A program made the position numbers and the translations under genes. The notes under the pieces were generated by a model. It searched no databases, had not been told where the DNA came from, and saw only the letters and a list, made by a program, of their open reading frames with translations. From contig JAIUOS010000008.1 of assembly GCA_020161755.1 (NCBI GenBank), positions 62,001-126,000 of the forward strand: 64,000 nt of DNA. Direction: 5' to 3'. This document shows positions 43,232-52,594 of the stretch, in pieces; the stretch's first letter is position 1; each line of letters begins with the position of its first letter. This DNA comes from Actinomycetota bacterium. Its GTDB lineage: Bacteria > Actinomycetota > Actinomycetes > Propionibacteriales > Propionibacteriaceae.

Positions 43232-43615
43232 TCAGCGCATCGGGGGCGGCGCGGTGAGCCCGGCCGACTGCTTGGTCGCTCCCGGCTGGCCGCCGGGGAT
43301 CGGCTCGACCACGACGGCGGTGCCGTAGGCGCAGATCTCGGTGAAGGTCTGGCCGATGTCGCCGGTGTCGAAGCGCATCGCGACGATCGCGTTCGCGCCG
43401 CGGGAACTGGCGTCCTGCCACATCCGCTGCATGACCTGCTGGCGGCTCTCGTAGACGAGCTTGGTGTACTCGTCCACCTCGCCGCCGCCCAGCGAACGGA
43501 AGCCCGCGATGATGTTGGCGCCGATGTTGGCGCTCCGGACGGTCATGCCCATGACCTCGCCGAGCACCGCCTCGATGCGGTAGCCGGGAACGTCATTCGA
43601 AGTGACAATCAGCAT
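43232..43615 (-). CDS. YbjQ/UPF0145 family protein
   Basis: 127 residues. Family motifs: MLIVTSNDVPGYRIEAVLGE at the N-terminus, RSANIGANIIAGFRSLGGGE, and the C-terminal GANAIVAMRFDT. It forms oligomeric rings in homologues of known structure, with suggested metal-related roles that are unproven. The C-terminal 20 residues are Pro/Gly-rich and not part of the core. The last codons (ATG CGC TGA) fall in the direct repeat bordering the family C hairpin. Confidence 0.9.
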   Translation of the reverse strand: MLIVTSNDVPGYRIEAVLGEVMGMTVRSANIGANIIAGFRSLGGGEVDEYTKLVYESRQQVMQRMWQDASSRGANAIVAMRFDTGDIGQTFTEICAYGTAVVVEPIPGGQPGATKQSAGLTAPPPMR

Positions 43616-43726
43616 GGGGCGATCCTAGGACCACGGGGGCGTCCGGATCGGGAATGGAACCGGTTCGTCTGCGGCCTCGGGAAACGGGCCGGACGTGCAT
43701 TCTTCTCCGACCGGGCGGGACGGGCC

Positions 43727-44368
43727 TCAGGTGCGCTGGTAGGCGTCCCGGAGGTTGTCCTCGGAGTTCTGCCGGTACTGGATGAAGATGCCGGCGCCCG
43801 CCAGCACGACGAAGCCGACCGTCCAGGCCGTGTGGCTGGGCAGGTCGACCTTCCAGGCCATCTGGTCGAACCAGTCGAGGCGTTGACCGAGCATCAGCTG
43901 GATGCCGTCCACCACCGAGGCGGCGCCCACGAAGGCCGTCAGGACGACGAGGAGGAGCTTCGGCAGGTTGAGCGTCCAGCCCACCATGACCAGACCCGCG
44001 GCGACCGCCATGCCCATCGCGAACGAGATCCAGCCGGGCATGGACAGAGCGCCCACCAGGATCTGGCCGAGACCGAACCCGACCGCACCCATCGAGACCA
44101 GCACCGCGACGGTGTAGAAGGCGAACGAGAGCCAGGCGACCAACAGCGCCAGCCCGATCGCGAACGCCCACCACGGGACGGTGGCGAGCGGCGGCCCTGG
44201 GAACCGCTCCAGCAGCAGGTAGTAGCCGAAACTGCCGGCGACGAAGCCGACGATCGCACCCCAGACGGCCAGAACCACTCTGGCGGCCGAGTGCCCGACG
44301 AAACAGAAAACCAGACCCAGGCCAATTTCGGCCAACCCCACCCAGACCTGGTCCATCCCCAGAACCAT
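43727..44368 (-). CDS. Polytopic membrane protein, DUF4203/TMEM198-like
   Basis: 213 residues from ATG 44368 (MVLGMDQVWVGLAEIGLGL); a second ATG four codons on is an alternative, and neither has a strong ribosome site. Seven hydrophobic segments cover almost the whole chain, the first reading LAEIGLGLVFCFVGHSAARVV, with glycine-rich packing motifs (GAIVGFVAGSFGYYLL). The C-terminal tail YRQNSEDNLRDAYQRT is polar. The family assignment is tentative; no function can be given. Confidence 0.7.
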   Translation of the reverse strand: MVLGMDQVWVGLAEIGLGLVFCFVGHSAARVVLAVWGAIVGFVAGSFGYYLLLERFPGPPLATVPWWAFAIGLALLVAWLSFAFYTVAVLVSMGAVGFGLGQILVGALSMPGWISFAMGMAVAAGLVMVGWTLNLPKLLLVVLTAFVGAASVVDGIQLMLGQRLDWFDQMAWKVDLPSHTAWTVGFVVLAGAGIFIQYRQNSEDNLRDAYQRT

Positions 44369-44485
44369 GTGGGTGAGGGTACCCGGCCGGGGCCGCAAGG
44401 TATATCGGTTGGGCAGCCTTTTTTCGTTCAACCGCCAGAATTGTTCAAGAAATGTCGTTCGGACGTGCCAATCGCGCCATTTGTG

Positions 44486-44501
44486 TCCCCCTTTCGGGGG
44501 A
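44486..44501. promoter_or_regulatory. Hairpin in the leader region of the PPi-PEPCK operon
   Basis: TCCCCC-TTTC-GGGGGA, a perfect six-pair stem with a four-base loop, 132 bases upstream of the PEPCK start in a 265-base interval otherwise lacking genes. It could belong to an attenuating leader or to a divergent promoter; no T-run follows. Confidence 0.4.
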
Positions 44502-44633
44502 TAGTTGCGTTGCCCTGCGACGCCGCTCCGGACGGCCCGAAACGCTGCACAGGGCCGGCGCATCCGTCAACTTTGGGGCACCGTCGGCGAGACCGGTCAA
44601 GAGGCACCGGTGACCAGCGCCGACAATAGGGGC

Positions 44634-47600
44634 ATGGCCCAGATCGAACATGCCGCCATCTACCTCCGCCTCGCCCAGCTCGGCCTGCCGACGCCGGCCG
44701 GGGTGCAGGACACCGCGACCGCCCGCCTGGTGGCGCCGATCCTCGCCCGGCAGCGGGAGCTCAGCCGCCGCCTGGCCGACCGGCTGTGCGCGGCGGACGG
44801 GCGCATTCAGAACTGGCTGGACGACTACCTGGCCGACACCGGCCTCACCCCGCGGCTCCCACGGCGCACCTTCGTCCTCGACGAGCCCGGCCTGGCCCGC
44901 GCCCTGTCGCTGCCGGCCGACTCCGACGCTTTCTCGTCCCCGCTGCTGAGCAGCTACCGGCTCGCCAACGGCGTCCTGCACAACCCCGCCAACGACCGCC
45001 GCACCACCGCCGGCGTCTTCCACATCGCCGAGGGCGGCCTGCCGATCCCCGACGACAAGATCGCGGTGCCGAAGGCGGTCTTCGCGCGCCTGCTCGACCT
45101 GGCGTTCCAGCCGCCCCAGGACGCCTTGGTGCTGCCCTACACCGCCAACCAGGCCGAGCCCGCGGCCTGCTTCGTGTCGCTGCAGCTGCGTCCGCTGGTC
45201 GCCCCTGAGGTTCCCGGCTGGGTGCGCGAGAAGCGCATGGAGGCCCGGTTCATCGTGCCCGGCGGCCTGGTGGCGAACCTCGACTTCGTCGAGGGCATCT
45301 TCGGCAACGGCGGCGACCCCTACCTGCCCGAGCACGACGCGTCCCTGGCCCCGGAGACGTGGACGGGGCATACCGGCGCGGTGATCCTCGCCCCGCACCT
45401 GACCGCGGTGACCAAGAAGAGCCTCGGCCTGCCCCACGTCACCGAGGCGACCGACCGGCAGCGCCGCGACGGCCAGTGCTGGGAGGCCGAGGACGAGCTC
45501 TACAACGGCGGCCAGGCGTTCAAGGTGTGCGCGCGCGACGAGCGCGGCGTGATCGTCACCGTGATCGCCGACAACTACTTCGGCTACTGCAAGAAAGAGG
45601 TCAAGACCCAGATCAGCTACTCGGCGAACCTGTTCGGCAACGCCGAGGAGGAGCACGCCGGCGGCGCCCTGGTCTACCCCAGCTACAACCTCGGCCAGGA
45701 GTACACCGTGGCCCGCGCCGGTGACGGCTACGCCCTCGCTGACGTGCTCGCCCGCGACCCGGGACGCTTCGAGCCGCAGCCCGAGGGCCACGCCCTGGAC
45801 ACCGAGCAGCCGCACATCGTGCTGGTGCCGGAGTGCCCGACGTTCTCGCTGCGCACCCTGACGGCGAGCTGGACCAACCCCGACGGGGTGGAGGGCTCGA
45901 TCCGGCTGCGCGCGGACAAGACCTACCTGACGCCGGACGGCTACCAGGTGCGGATGGTCCAGCAGGTCGCCGACCGCACCCAGTGGAGCCTCGTCGGCAC
46001 CGTCGCCATGGCGACCAGCTGCCACAAGCCGGCCACGGTGTCGGGCGGCGGCAAGTCCGAGATCTCGAAGGCGATCACCGACGCGTTCATCTTCGGGAAC
46101 GCCTACTCCCCCGACTACGACGCCGACATGGACGCGGTGGCCGCGATCCTCGCCCGGGACTTCTCCGACCGTTTCGCCGACCCGGCGCAGCGCGGCCAGG
46201 ACCAGCGCGAGCTGCTCGCCGACGACCGCTCGATCGGCAGCGTGATCAAGCTGCTGACGCCGTCCACCGCCGAGTACACGCCCGAGTACAACGACTGGCT
46301 CGACTCGATCCCGCAGCACGTCAAGGAACTCGTGTTCGTGGTCAAGCGGTTCTACCGTCCCGAGTGGGGCGGCGACTGGCGCAGCCACTTCACCGTGGGC
46401 ATCATCAACGGCCGCCGGGGCATCAACCTGCGCCTGGACGGCGAGAAGATCATGGTGAACATGCTCCGGGTCGGTTTCGACACCGACGGGTCCTGGCGGC
46501 TGTTCGGCCTGCGGCACGACTTCAACCCCGCCGTGAAGGTGCAGACCGAGGACGACATCACCGCGTCCGTCGTGGTCGGGGGCCACATGCTGGGGCTGGA
46601 CGACTCCCGCTCCTACAAGCTGGTCGAGAACTGCGAGGAACTGCTGTTCCAGCGTCCGGACGACGCGATCCACCGCGGCTACGACAAGCAGGCCGAGGCC
46701 GACATCGCGTCCCCGGGCACGTTCCTGTCGAACTTCCAGCCGCTCGACCATGCCGACGCCGTCGAGATGGTGGACGACGCGGTGGCGTTCAGCCAGTTCA
46801 CCGAGCCGATGGCCAAGCTGATCAGCGACTTCGCGGCCGCGCCCGCCGACCGGTCGCCGGCCTACTTCGTCTCCTCGGCGAACCCGCGCCTGGTGGACGG
46901 CAAGCCGAGCAAGAACCCGCGCTACCTGCAGAAGCGGCCCGACCGCACCAACGCCGCCGCGACCGCGGTGGCCGACCTGGCCTCGCACCTGGTGCGGCGG
47001 CTGCCGTCCCACGACCCGCTGGCGCTGCCGGTGGACATCGTGGCGGCCGGACGGCGCAACAACCCGGCCGACGTGGGGGTGCCGCCGCTGTGCTCCTACA
47101 ACCCGCTGCACTACATGGAGCTGCCGGAGCTGTTCGCCGAGTTCATCTCCTCGATGACCGGCAAGTCGCCGTCCACCACCGGCGCGGGCTCCGAGGGTGC
47201 GATGACCAAGGGCCCGTTCAACGCGATGCCCGCGGTGCTCGACCTGAACGCGGCGCTGCTGTCGTTCGCGCTCACCGGCTACGACGGCTGGGTGTCCTGC
47301 GCGGGCACCGTCGGGCCGCAGGTGCGCGTCGACCACGACATCTCGATGCTCGTGCCCGAGGTGTTCTCGCGGATGACCCCGAGCGAGCGAACGGCGTCCA
47401 ACCTGGTCGCCGAGGGCGCCCTGGAGCGGATCTGCGACAGCGAGCACGACGGGCAGAAGGTGCTGGCCAGCCGGCTCGGCTACCGCATGACCCAGGCGTT
47501 CGCGCGCAAGTACTTCGGCCGGATCTTCCTGCACCCGCACGCGGTGTTCACCCCGGAGATGCTGCGTCCCGAGCTGCAGGACCCGGCGGTGTTCGCCGAG

Positions 47601-48020
47601 TCGGTGGCGACGATCGTGGCCACGCACGAGCGGGTGGCGAAGGCGTACTTCGACGACGGCACCGTCTCGCTGGCGATCCCGCCGCTGCGGGCGCTGCTCG
47701 AGATCATGGCGCACGGTGCCTCCGCGGAGGGCTGGACGCTGGAGACCCCGGAGTTCCGGGCCCTGTTCGAGCGGGGATCGATCCTCGCGTCCGACTGGTA
47801 CGCCGCACGGCTGGACGCCAAGCAGCGGGCGGCGGCCAACCGGGCCGACGCCGGACTGAAGGCGCTGGAGAAGTTCATCTCCACCCCGGGCAACGAGGAG
47901 CCGTCCCAGCGCCTCGACGTCCCCGGGCGCATCGAGGCCGCCCAGGCCGAGTACGACAAGTTCAGCAGCGCCGGCTACCGCGAGGGCATCATCGGCACCG
48001 TCGGCCGCCAGCCGCTGTGA
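44634..48020 (+). CDS. Pyrophosphate-dependent phosphoenolpyruvate carboxykinase (PEP carboxytransphosphorylase)
   Basis: 1,128 residues from ATG 44634 (MAQIEHAAIYLRLAQLGLPT), chosen because upstream codons lie in the leader and AGGGG precedes it. Length and sequence fit the very large PPi-PEPCK known from Propionibacterium and Entamoeba (EC 4.1.1.38: PEP + CO2 + Pi = oxaloacetate + PPi), which is unrelated in length to ATP- or GTP-PEPCK. A glycine-rich phosphate-binding loop, SGGGKSEISKA, lies at about 470-480 and a second conserved region, TGAGSEGAMTKGPFNAM, at about 848-864. The stop overlaps the GTG of nifJ. The assignment rests on recall of the family and on metabolic context; if wrong, this is an uncharacterised large cytoplasmic protein. 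Confidence 0.75.
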   Translation: MAQIEHAAIYLRLAQLGLPTPAGVQDTATARLVAPILARQRELSRRLADRLCAADGRIQNWLDDYLADTGLTPRLPRRTFVLDEPGLARALSLPADSDAFSSPLLSSYRLANGVLHNPANDRRTTAGVFHIAEGGLPIPDDKIAVPKAVFARLLDLAFQPPQDALVLPYTANQAEPAACFVSLQLRPLVAPEVPGWVREKRMEARFIVPGGLVANLDFVEGIFGNGGDPYLPEHDASLAPETWTGHTGAVILAPHLTAVTKKSLGLPHVTEATDRQRRDGQCWEAEDELYNGGQAFKVCARDERGVIVTVIADNYFGYCKKEVKTQISYSANLFGNAEEEHAGGALVYPSYNLGQEYTVARAGDGYALADVLARDPGRFEPQPEGHALDTEQPHIVLVPECPTFSLRTLTASWTNPDGVEGSIRLRADKTYLTPDGYQVRMVQQVADRTQWSLVGTVAMATSCHKPATVSGGGKSEISKAITDAFIFGNAYSPDYDADMDAVAAILARDFSDRFADPAQRGQDQRELLADDRSIGSVIKLLTPSTAEYTPEYNDWLDSIPQHVKELVFVVKRFYRPEWGGDWRSHFTVGIINGRRGINLRLDGEKIMVNMLRVGFDTDGSWRLFGLRHDFNPAVKVQTEDDITASVVVGGHMLGLDDSRSYKLVENCEELLFQRPDDAIHRGYDKQAEADIASPGTFLSNFQPLDHADAVEMVDDAVAFSQFTEPMAKLISDFAAAPADRSPAYFVSSANPRLVDGKPSKNPRYLQKRPDRTNAAATAVADLASHLVRRLPSHDPLALPVDIVAAGRRNNPADVGVPPLCSYNPLHYMELPELFAEFISSMTGKSPSTTGAGSEGAMTKGPFNAMPAVLDLNAALLSFALTGYDGWVSCAGTVGPQVRVDHDISMLVPEVFSRMTPSERTASNLVAEGALERICDSEHDGQKVLASRLGYRMTQAFARKYFGRIFLHPHAVFTPEMLRPELQDPAVFAESVATIVATHERVAKAYFDDGTVSLAIPPLRALLEIMAHGASAEGWTLETPEFRALFERGSILASDWYAARLDAKQRAAANRADAGLKALEKFISTPGNEEPSQRLDVPGRIEAAQAEYDKFSSAGYREGIIGTVGRQPL

Positions 48021-51000
48021 CCGGGCAACCACCCACCCGCGCCACCATCGACGGGAACGAGGCGGCCGCCCGGGTGGCGCACGCGCTGAGCGAGGTGCTG
48101 GCGATCTACCCGATCACGCCGTCCTCGGCGATGGGGGAGTCGGCGGACGCCTGGTCGGCGGCCGGCCGCACGAACCTGTGGGGCGGGGTGCCGGAGGTCG
48201 TCGAGCTCCAGTCGGAGGCCGGAGCGGCCGGCGCCCTGCACGGCGCGCTCACCAAGGGGGCCCTGGGCGCCACGTTCACCGCGTCCCAGGGGCTGCTGCT
48301 GATGCTGCCCAACATGTTCAAGATCGCCGGCGAGCTCACCCCGGCGGTGATCCACGTCGCGGCGCGGACGGTGGCCACGCACGCGCTGAGCATCTTCGGC
48401 GACCACTCCGACGTGATGGCCGCCCGCACCACCGGCTGGGCGATGCTGTGCGCGTCCAGCGTGCAGGAGGCGCACGACTTCGCGCTGGTCGCGCACGCCG
48501 CGACGCTGCGCTCCCGGGTGCCGTTCGTCCATTTCTTCGACGGGTTCCGCACCAGCCACGAGGAGAACACGATCGAGCTGCTGGCCGACGCCGACCTGCG
48601 GGCGCTGGTGCGCGAGTCGGACGTGCTTGCCCACCGGGCCCGCGGCCTGACGCCGGACGCGCCGGTGATCCGCGGGGTGGCCGAGAACCCGGACACGTTC
48701 TTCCAGGCCGCCGAGGCCGCCAACCCGTTCCACTTCGCCGTGCCCGACGTGGTCGCGAAGGTGTTCGACGAGCTCGCCGGGCGCACCGGACGCCGCTACT
48801 CCCTCGTCGACTACCACGGCGCCCCGGACGCCGAACGGGTCGTGGTGGCGATGGGGTCCGCGTCCGGCTGCCTCGCCGAGACCGTGGACGAACTGGTGCG
48901 CCGCGGCGAGAAGGTCGGCATGGTCACGATCCGGCTGTTCCGCCCGTTCCCGACCGAGGCGTTCCTGGACGCGCTGCCGGCCACCGTCCGTTCGATCGCC
49001 GTCCTCGACCGCACCAAGGAGGCCGGCGCCCCCGCCGAGCCCCTGCACGCCGACGTCCTCGTCGCGCTCTCCCGGCGACCGAGCGAGGGGGTGCACCCTC
49101 GCGTGATCGGCGGACGCTACGGGCTGTCGTCCAAGGAGTTCACGCCGCAGATGGCGAAGGCGGTCCTCGACGAGCTCGCCGCGGACAAGCCCAAGCCGCG
49201 GTTCACCGTCGGCATCGTCGACGACGTCACGCACCTCTCGCTCACCCCGGACGCGACGTTCCGCGTCCCCGACGAGCACCTCTCGGCGGTGTTCTTCGGG
49301 CTGGGCTCGGACGGCACCGTCGGCGCGGCGAAGAACTCGGTGAAGATCATCGGCGAACAACCGGACGCGTTCGCGCAGGGCTACTTCGTCTACGACTCCC
49401 GCAAGTCCGGCGCGGTCACGGTGTCACACCTGCGGTTCGGCACGACGCCGATCCGGGCCACCTACCTGGTCGACGCCGCCGACTTCGTCGCCGTCCACCA
49501 GTTCGAGCTGCTCACCTCGATGAAGACCGTCGACGTGGCCCGTCCCGGCGCCACGTTGCTGCTGAACTCGCCGTACGGCGAGGACACCTGGGAGCACCTC
49601 CCGGTCGAGGTGCAGGCCGAGATCGCCGACAAGCAGTTGCGCACCTGGGTGATCGACGCCGAGGCGGTGGCGAAGGCCGCCGGCCTGGGCAAGCGCATCA
49701 ACACCGTCATGCAGCCGTGCTTCTTCTACCTGTCCGGGGTGCTGCCGGCCGACGAGGCGGTGGCGGCGATCAAGGTGGCGGTCGAGCAGACCTACGGCCG
49801 TCGCGGCCGGACGGTCGTCGAGCGCAACTTCGCCGCGATCGAGGCCGCCATCGCGGCGCTGCGTCCGCTGCCCGCCGCGCTGCGTCCGTCCAGCCGCACC
49901 CACCGGCTGCCGCCGCTGCCGGCCGAGGCCGGCGACTTCGTCCACCGTGTCACCGGGGTGATGCTGCACGGGCAGGGCGACCTGTTGCCGGTGAGCGCGC
50001 TGCCGGTGGACGGCGCGTGGCCGACCGGAACGTCGAAGTGGGAGAAGCGCGGGCTGGCGGCCGAGCTGCCGATCTGGGACGCCTCGCTGTGCATCGACTG
50101 CGGCAAGTGCGCGGTGGTCTGCCCGCACTCCGCGATCCGGATCAAGCTGGCCGATCCGGCCGACCTCGCCGGCGCCCCGGAGGGCTTCCGGCACAAGGAG
50201 TACAAGGATCGCCAGCTGCCCGGGAAGCGCCTGGTCGTGCAGGTCGCGCCGGACGACTGCACGGGCTGCGGCATCTGCTCCGACATCTGCCCGGCCCGCT
50301 CGAAGAGCGAGTACAAGCACAAGTCGCTCGACATGGAGCCGGCGCGCGAGCACCGGGACGCCGAGCGGGCGAGCTTCGACTTCTTCCTCGGCCTGCCGGA
50401 GATCGACCGGACGCTGGTGCGCCACGACCAGGTGAAGGGCGTCGCCCAGCTGCAGCCACTGTTCGAGTTCTCGCTGGCGTGCTCGGGCTGCGGCGAGACG
50501 CCCTACATCAAGACGCTCACCCAGCTGTTCGGCGACCGGATGATCATCGCGAACGCGACCGGCTGCTCGTCCATCTTCGGCGGCAACCTGCCCACCACGC
50601 CGTACACGACCAACGCGGACGGCCGCGGCCCGGCCTGGTCGAACTCGCTGTTCGAGGACAACGCCGAGTTCGGGCTGGGCACGCGGGTCGCGCAGGACCT
50701 CCAGCACGCCGAGGCGCGGCGCCTGCTCGCGTCCCTGCGCAACGAGGTCGGCCACGAGCTCGCCGACGCCCTGCTGGACGCCGACCAGTCCGGCGAGACG
50801 GGGCTCGCCGCCCAGCGCGAGCGGGTCGCCGCGCTCAAGGGGCTGCTGGCTGCGCATGTCGCACAGAACCCGCCGGCCGCGCGGCTGCTGTCGCTGGCCG
50901 ACGAGCTGGTCGACAAGGCGGTGTGGATCATCGGCGGCGACGGCTGGGCGTACGACATCGGGTACGGCGGCCTCGACCACGTCCTCAGCAGCGGGCGCAA

Positions 51001-51580
51001 CGTGAACATCCTGGTGCTCGACACCGAGGTGTACTCCAACACCGGCGGGCAGGCGTCCAAGGCCAGCCCGCGCGGCGCGACGGCGAAGTTCGCGACCGCG
51101 GGCAAGCCCACCGCCAAGAAGGACCTCGGCGTGCTCGCGCAGGCCTACGGCGACGTCTACGTCGCGCAGCTCGCGATCGGCGCCAACCAGCAGCAGACCG
51201 TCCGGGCGATGCTCGAGGCGCAGGCGTGGCCCGGCCCGTCCCTGCTGATCGCCTACTCCACCTGCATCGCCCACGGCATCGACATGGCCACCTCGATGAC
51301 CCACCAGTCCGACGCGGTGGCCAGCGGCTACTGGCCGCTGTACCGCTTCCGTCCGGGCGAGGGCGGGACGCCGCTGCACCTGGACAGCAAGCCGCCCACG
51401 ATGCCGGTGCGCGATTTCATGATGAGCGAAGCGCGTTTCGCCATGCTGGCAAGAGCAAATCCGAAACGCGCGGAGGAATTGGCACAACTCGCACAGGCGG
51501 ACACCGACGAACGCTGGCACTATTACTCGCAACTGGCCGGTATGGAACGCGGCGTACCGGCGGTCAAGGAGGAATCATGA
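48017..51580 (+). CDS. nifJ: Pyruvate:ferredoxin/flavodoxin oxidoreductase
   Basis: 1,187 residues, the normal NifJ size, from GTG 48017 overlapping the PEPCK stop. Domain I: YPITPSS (about 32) and AARTVATHALSIFGDHSDV. Gamma domain: FGLGSDGTVGAAKNS (about 418). Two [4Fe-4S] clusters: CIDCGKCAVVCP (about 692) and CTGCGICSDICP (about 748). TPP domain: ACSGCGE (about 821), TGCSSIFGG, GDGWAYDIGYGG (about 974), EVYSNTGGQASKA (about 1003) and the proximal-cluster Cys in STCIAHG. It catalyses pyruvate + CoA = acetyl-CoA + CO2 + reduced ferredoxin or flavodoxin. It is co-translated with PPi-PEPCK and a DHOD-like protein. Confidence 0.96.
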   Translation: MTGQPPTRATIDGNEAAARVAHALSEVLAIYPITPSSAMGESADAWSAAGRTNLWGGVPEVVELQSEAGAAGALHGALTKGALGATFTASQGLLLMLPNMFKIAGELTPAVIHVAARTVATHALSIFGDHSDVMAARTTGWAMLCASSVQEAHDFALVAHAATLRSRVPFVHFFDGFRTSHEENTIELLADADLRALVRESDVLAHRARGLTPDAPVIRGVAENPDTFFQAAEAANPFHFAVPDVVAKVFDELAGRTGRRYSLVDYHGAPDAERVVVAMGSASGCLAETVDELVRRGEKVGMVTIRLFRPFPTEAFLDALPATVRSIAVLDRTKEAGAPAEPLHADVLVALSRRPSEGVHPRVIGGRYGLSSKEFTPQMAKAVLDELAADKPKPRFTVGIVDDVTHLSLTPDATFRVPDEHLSAVFFGLGSDGTVGAAKNSVKIIGEQPDAFAQGYFVYDSRKSGAVTVSHLRFGTTPIRATYLVDAADFVAVHQFELLTSMKTVDVARPGATLLLNSPYGEDTWEHLPVEVQAEIADKQLRTWVIDAEAVAKAAGLGKRINTVMQPCFFYLSGVLPADEAVAAIKVAVEQTYGRRGRTVVERNFAAIEAAIAALRPLPAALRPSSRTHRLPPLPAEAGDFVHRVTGVMLHGQGDLLPVSALPVDGAWPTGTSKWEKRGLAAELPIWDASLCIDCGKCAVVCPHSAIRIKLADPADLAGAPEGFRHKEYKDRQLPGKRLVVQVAPDDCTGCGICSDICPARSKSEYKHKSLDMEPAREHRDAERASFDFFLGLPEIDRTLVRHDQVKGVAQLQPLFEFSLACSGCGETPYIKTLTQLFGDRMIIANATGCSSIFGGNLPTTPYTTNADGRGPAWSNSLFEDNAEFGLGTRVAQDLQHAEARRLLASLRNEVGHELADALLDADQSGETGLAAQRERVAALKGLLAAHVAQNPPAARLLSLADELVDKAVWIIGGDGWAYDIGYGGLDHVLSSGRNVNILVLDTEVYSNTGGQASKASPRGATAKFATAGKPTAKKDLGVLAQAYGDVYVAQLAIGANQQQTVRAMLEAQAWPGPSLLIAYSTCIAHGIDMATSMTHQSDAVASGYWPLYRFRPGEGGTPLHLDSKPPTMPVRDFMMSEARFAMLARANPKRAEELAQLAQADTDERWHYYSQLAGMERGVPAVKEES

Positions 51581-52584
51581 GGCCTGACCTGGCCACCACC
51601 TATCTCGGGCTGCCCCTGTCCGGGCCGCTGATCGCCTCGGCGTCGCCCCTGACCGGTCGGCTGGAGTCCCTGCTCGAGCTGGAAGCCGCCGGCGCCGCCG
51701 CCGTCGTGCTGCCCTCGCTGTTCGAGGAGGAGGTGCTGGCCGAGGAGAGCCGTCTCGCCGACCTGATGGACGCCGGCGAGGACTTCGCCGAGTTCTCCGG
51801 CAGCCCCCTGCCCGACGTCGACCAGCCCGACCTGGGCGCGGGCGCCCACGTCAACCTGGTGCGCCGGGCGAAGGAGCAGCTGTCGATCCCGGTGATCGCC
51901 AGCCTGAACGCCACCCGTCCCGGGTCGTGGCAGCGCTACGCCGCCGAACTGGCGGACGCCGGTGCGGACGCGCTCGAGCTGAACCTGTACACGATGGCGG
52001 CCGACCCCGCCCACGGCAGCGCCGAGATCGAGCTCGCGCACCTGGCCGCGATCGAGGCCGTCAAGATCGCCGTCGACATCCCGCTGGCCGTGAAGCTGTC
52101 GCCGTACTACTCGGCACTGTCGAAGTTCGCCGCCCTGGCCGTGGACGCCGGCGCGGACGGCCTGGTGCTGTTCAACCGGTTCTACGCCCCCGACATCGAC
52201 CTGGAGCGGCTGGCGCTGCTGGCCCGGGCCGAGCTGTCCGAGCCCGACGACGAGCGGCTCGCATTGCGCTGGCTGGGCATCCTGCGCGGGCAGCTGCCCG
52301 ACGTGAGCCTGGCCTGCACGTCCGGGGTGCACTCGGGCGCGGAGATCCTCAAGGCCCTGCTGGTCGGCGCGGACATCGCCTGCACGGCGTCCGCCGTCCT
52401 GCGCCGCGGCCCGGAGGCGATCACGGTGATGCTGGCCGAGGCCGAGCGCTGGCTGGCCGCCCACGAGTACACCGGCGTGGCCCAGTTGCGCGGGTCGATG
52501 AGCGCGGCGGCCGTCCCGGACTCCTCCGCGTACGAGCGCGCCCAGTACCAGGCCGTGCTGCACTCGGGCCGCTACTCCTCCTGA
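51577..52584 (+). CDS. Dihydroorotate dehydrogenase-like protein
   Basis: 335 residues from ATG 51577 with AAGGAGGAATC immediately upstream; the ATG overlaps the nifJ stop (ATGA). A TIM-barrel FMN-binding fold is indicated by PLIASASPLTGRLESL, VIASLNATRPGSW, DALELNLYTMA, LAVKLSPYYSAL and GADGLVLFNRFY. These proteins accompany nifJ in many anaerobes and facultative bacteria and lack clear pyrimidine context, so a role in electron transfer or maintenance around the oxidoreductase is more likely than pyrimidine synthesis. Exact reaction unknown. Confidence 0.88.
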   Translation: MRPDLATTYLGLPLSGPLIASASPLTGRLESLLELEAAGAAAVVLPSLFEEEVLAEESRLADLMDAGEDFAEFSGSPLPDVDQPDLGAGAHVNLVRRAKEQLSIPVIASLNATRPGSWQRYAAELADAGADALELNLYTMAADPAHGSAEIELAHLAAIEAVKIAVDIPLAVKLSPYYSALSKFAALAVDAGADGLVLFNRFYAPDIDLERLALLARAELSEPDDERLALRWLGILRGQLPDVSLACTSGVHSGAEILKALLVGADIACTASAVLRRGPEAITVMLAEAERWLAAHEYTGVAQLRGSMSAAAVPDSSAYERAQYQAVLHSGRYSS

Positions 52585-52594
52585 CCGCGCGACC

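Noticed and set aside
44445-48032. 1,195-codon open frame antisense to the PPi-PEPCK gene
   Set aside because: High-GC antisense shadow; His/Arg/Val/Gly-rich with no recognisable domain, while the plus strand has ribosome-site, start-overlap and family evidence.
51577-52584. pyrD, the pyrimidine-biosynthesis dihydroorotate dehydrogenase
   Set aside because: Co-translation with nifJ and absence of other pyr genes point to the DHOD-like family that accompanies PFOR; calling it pyrD would over-assign function.
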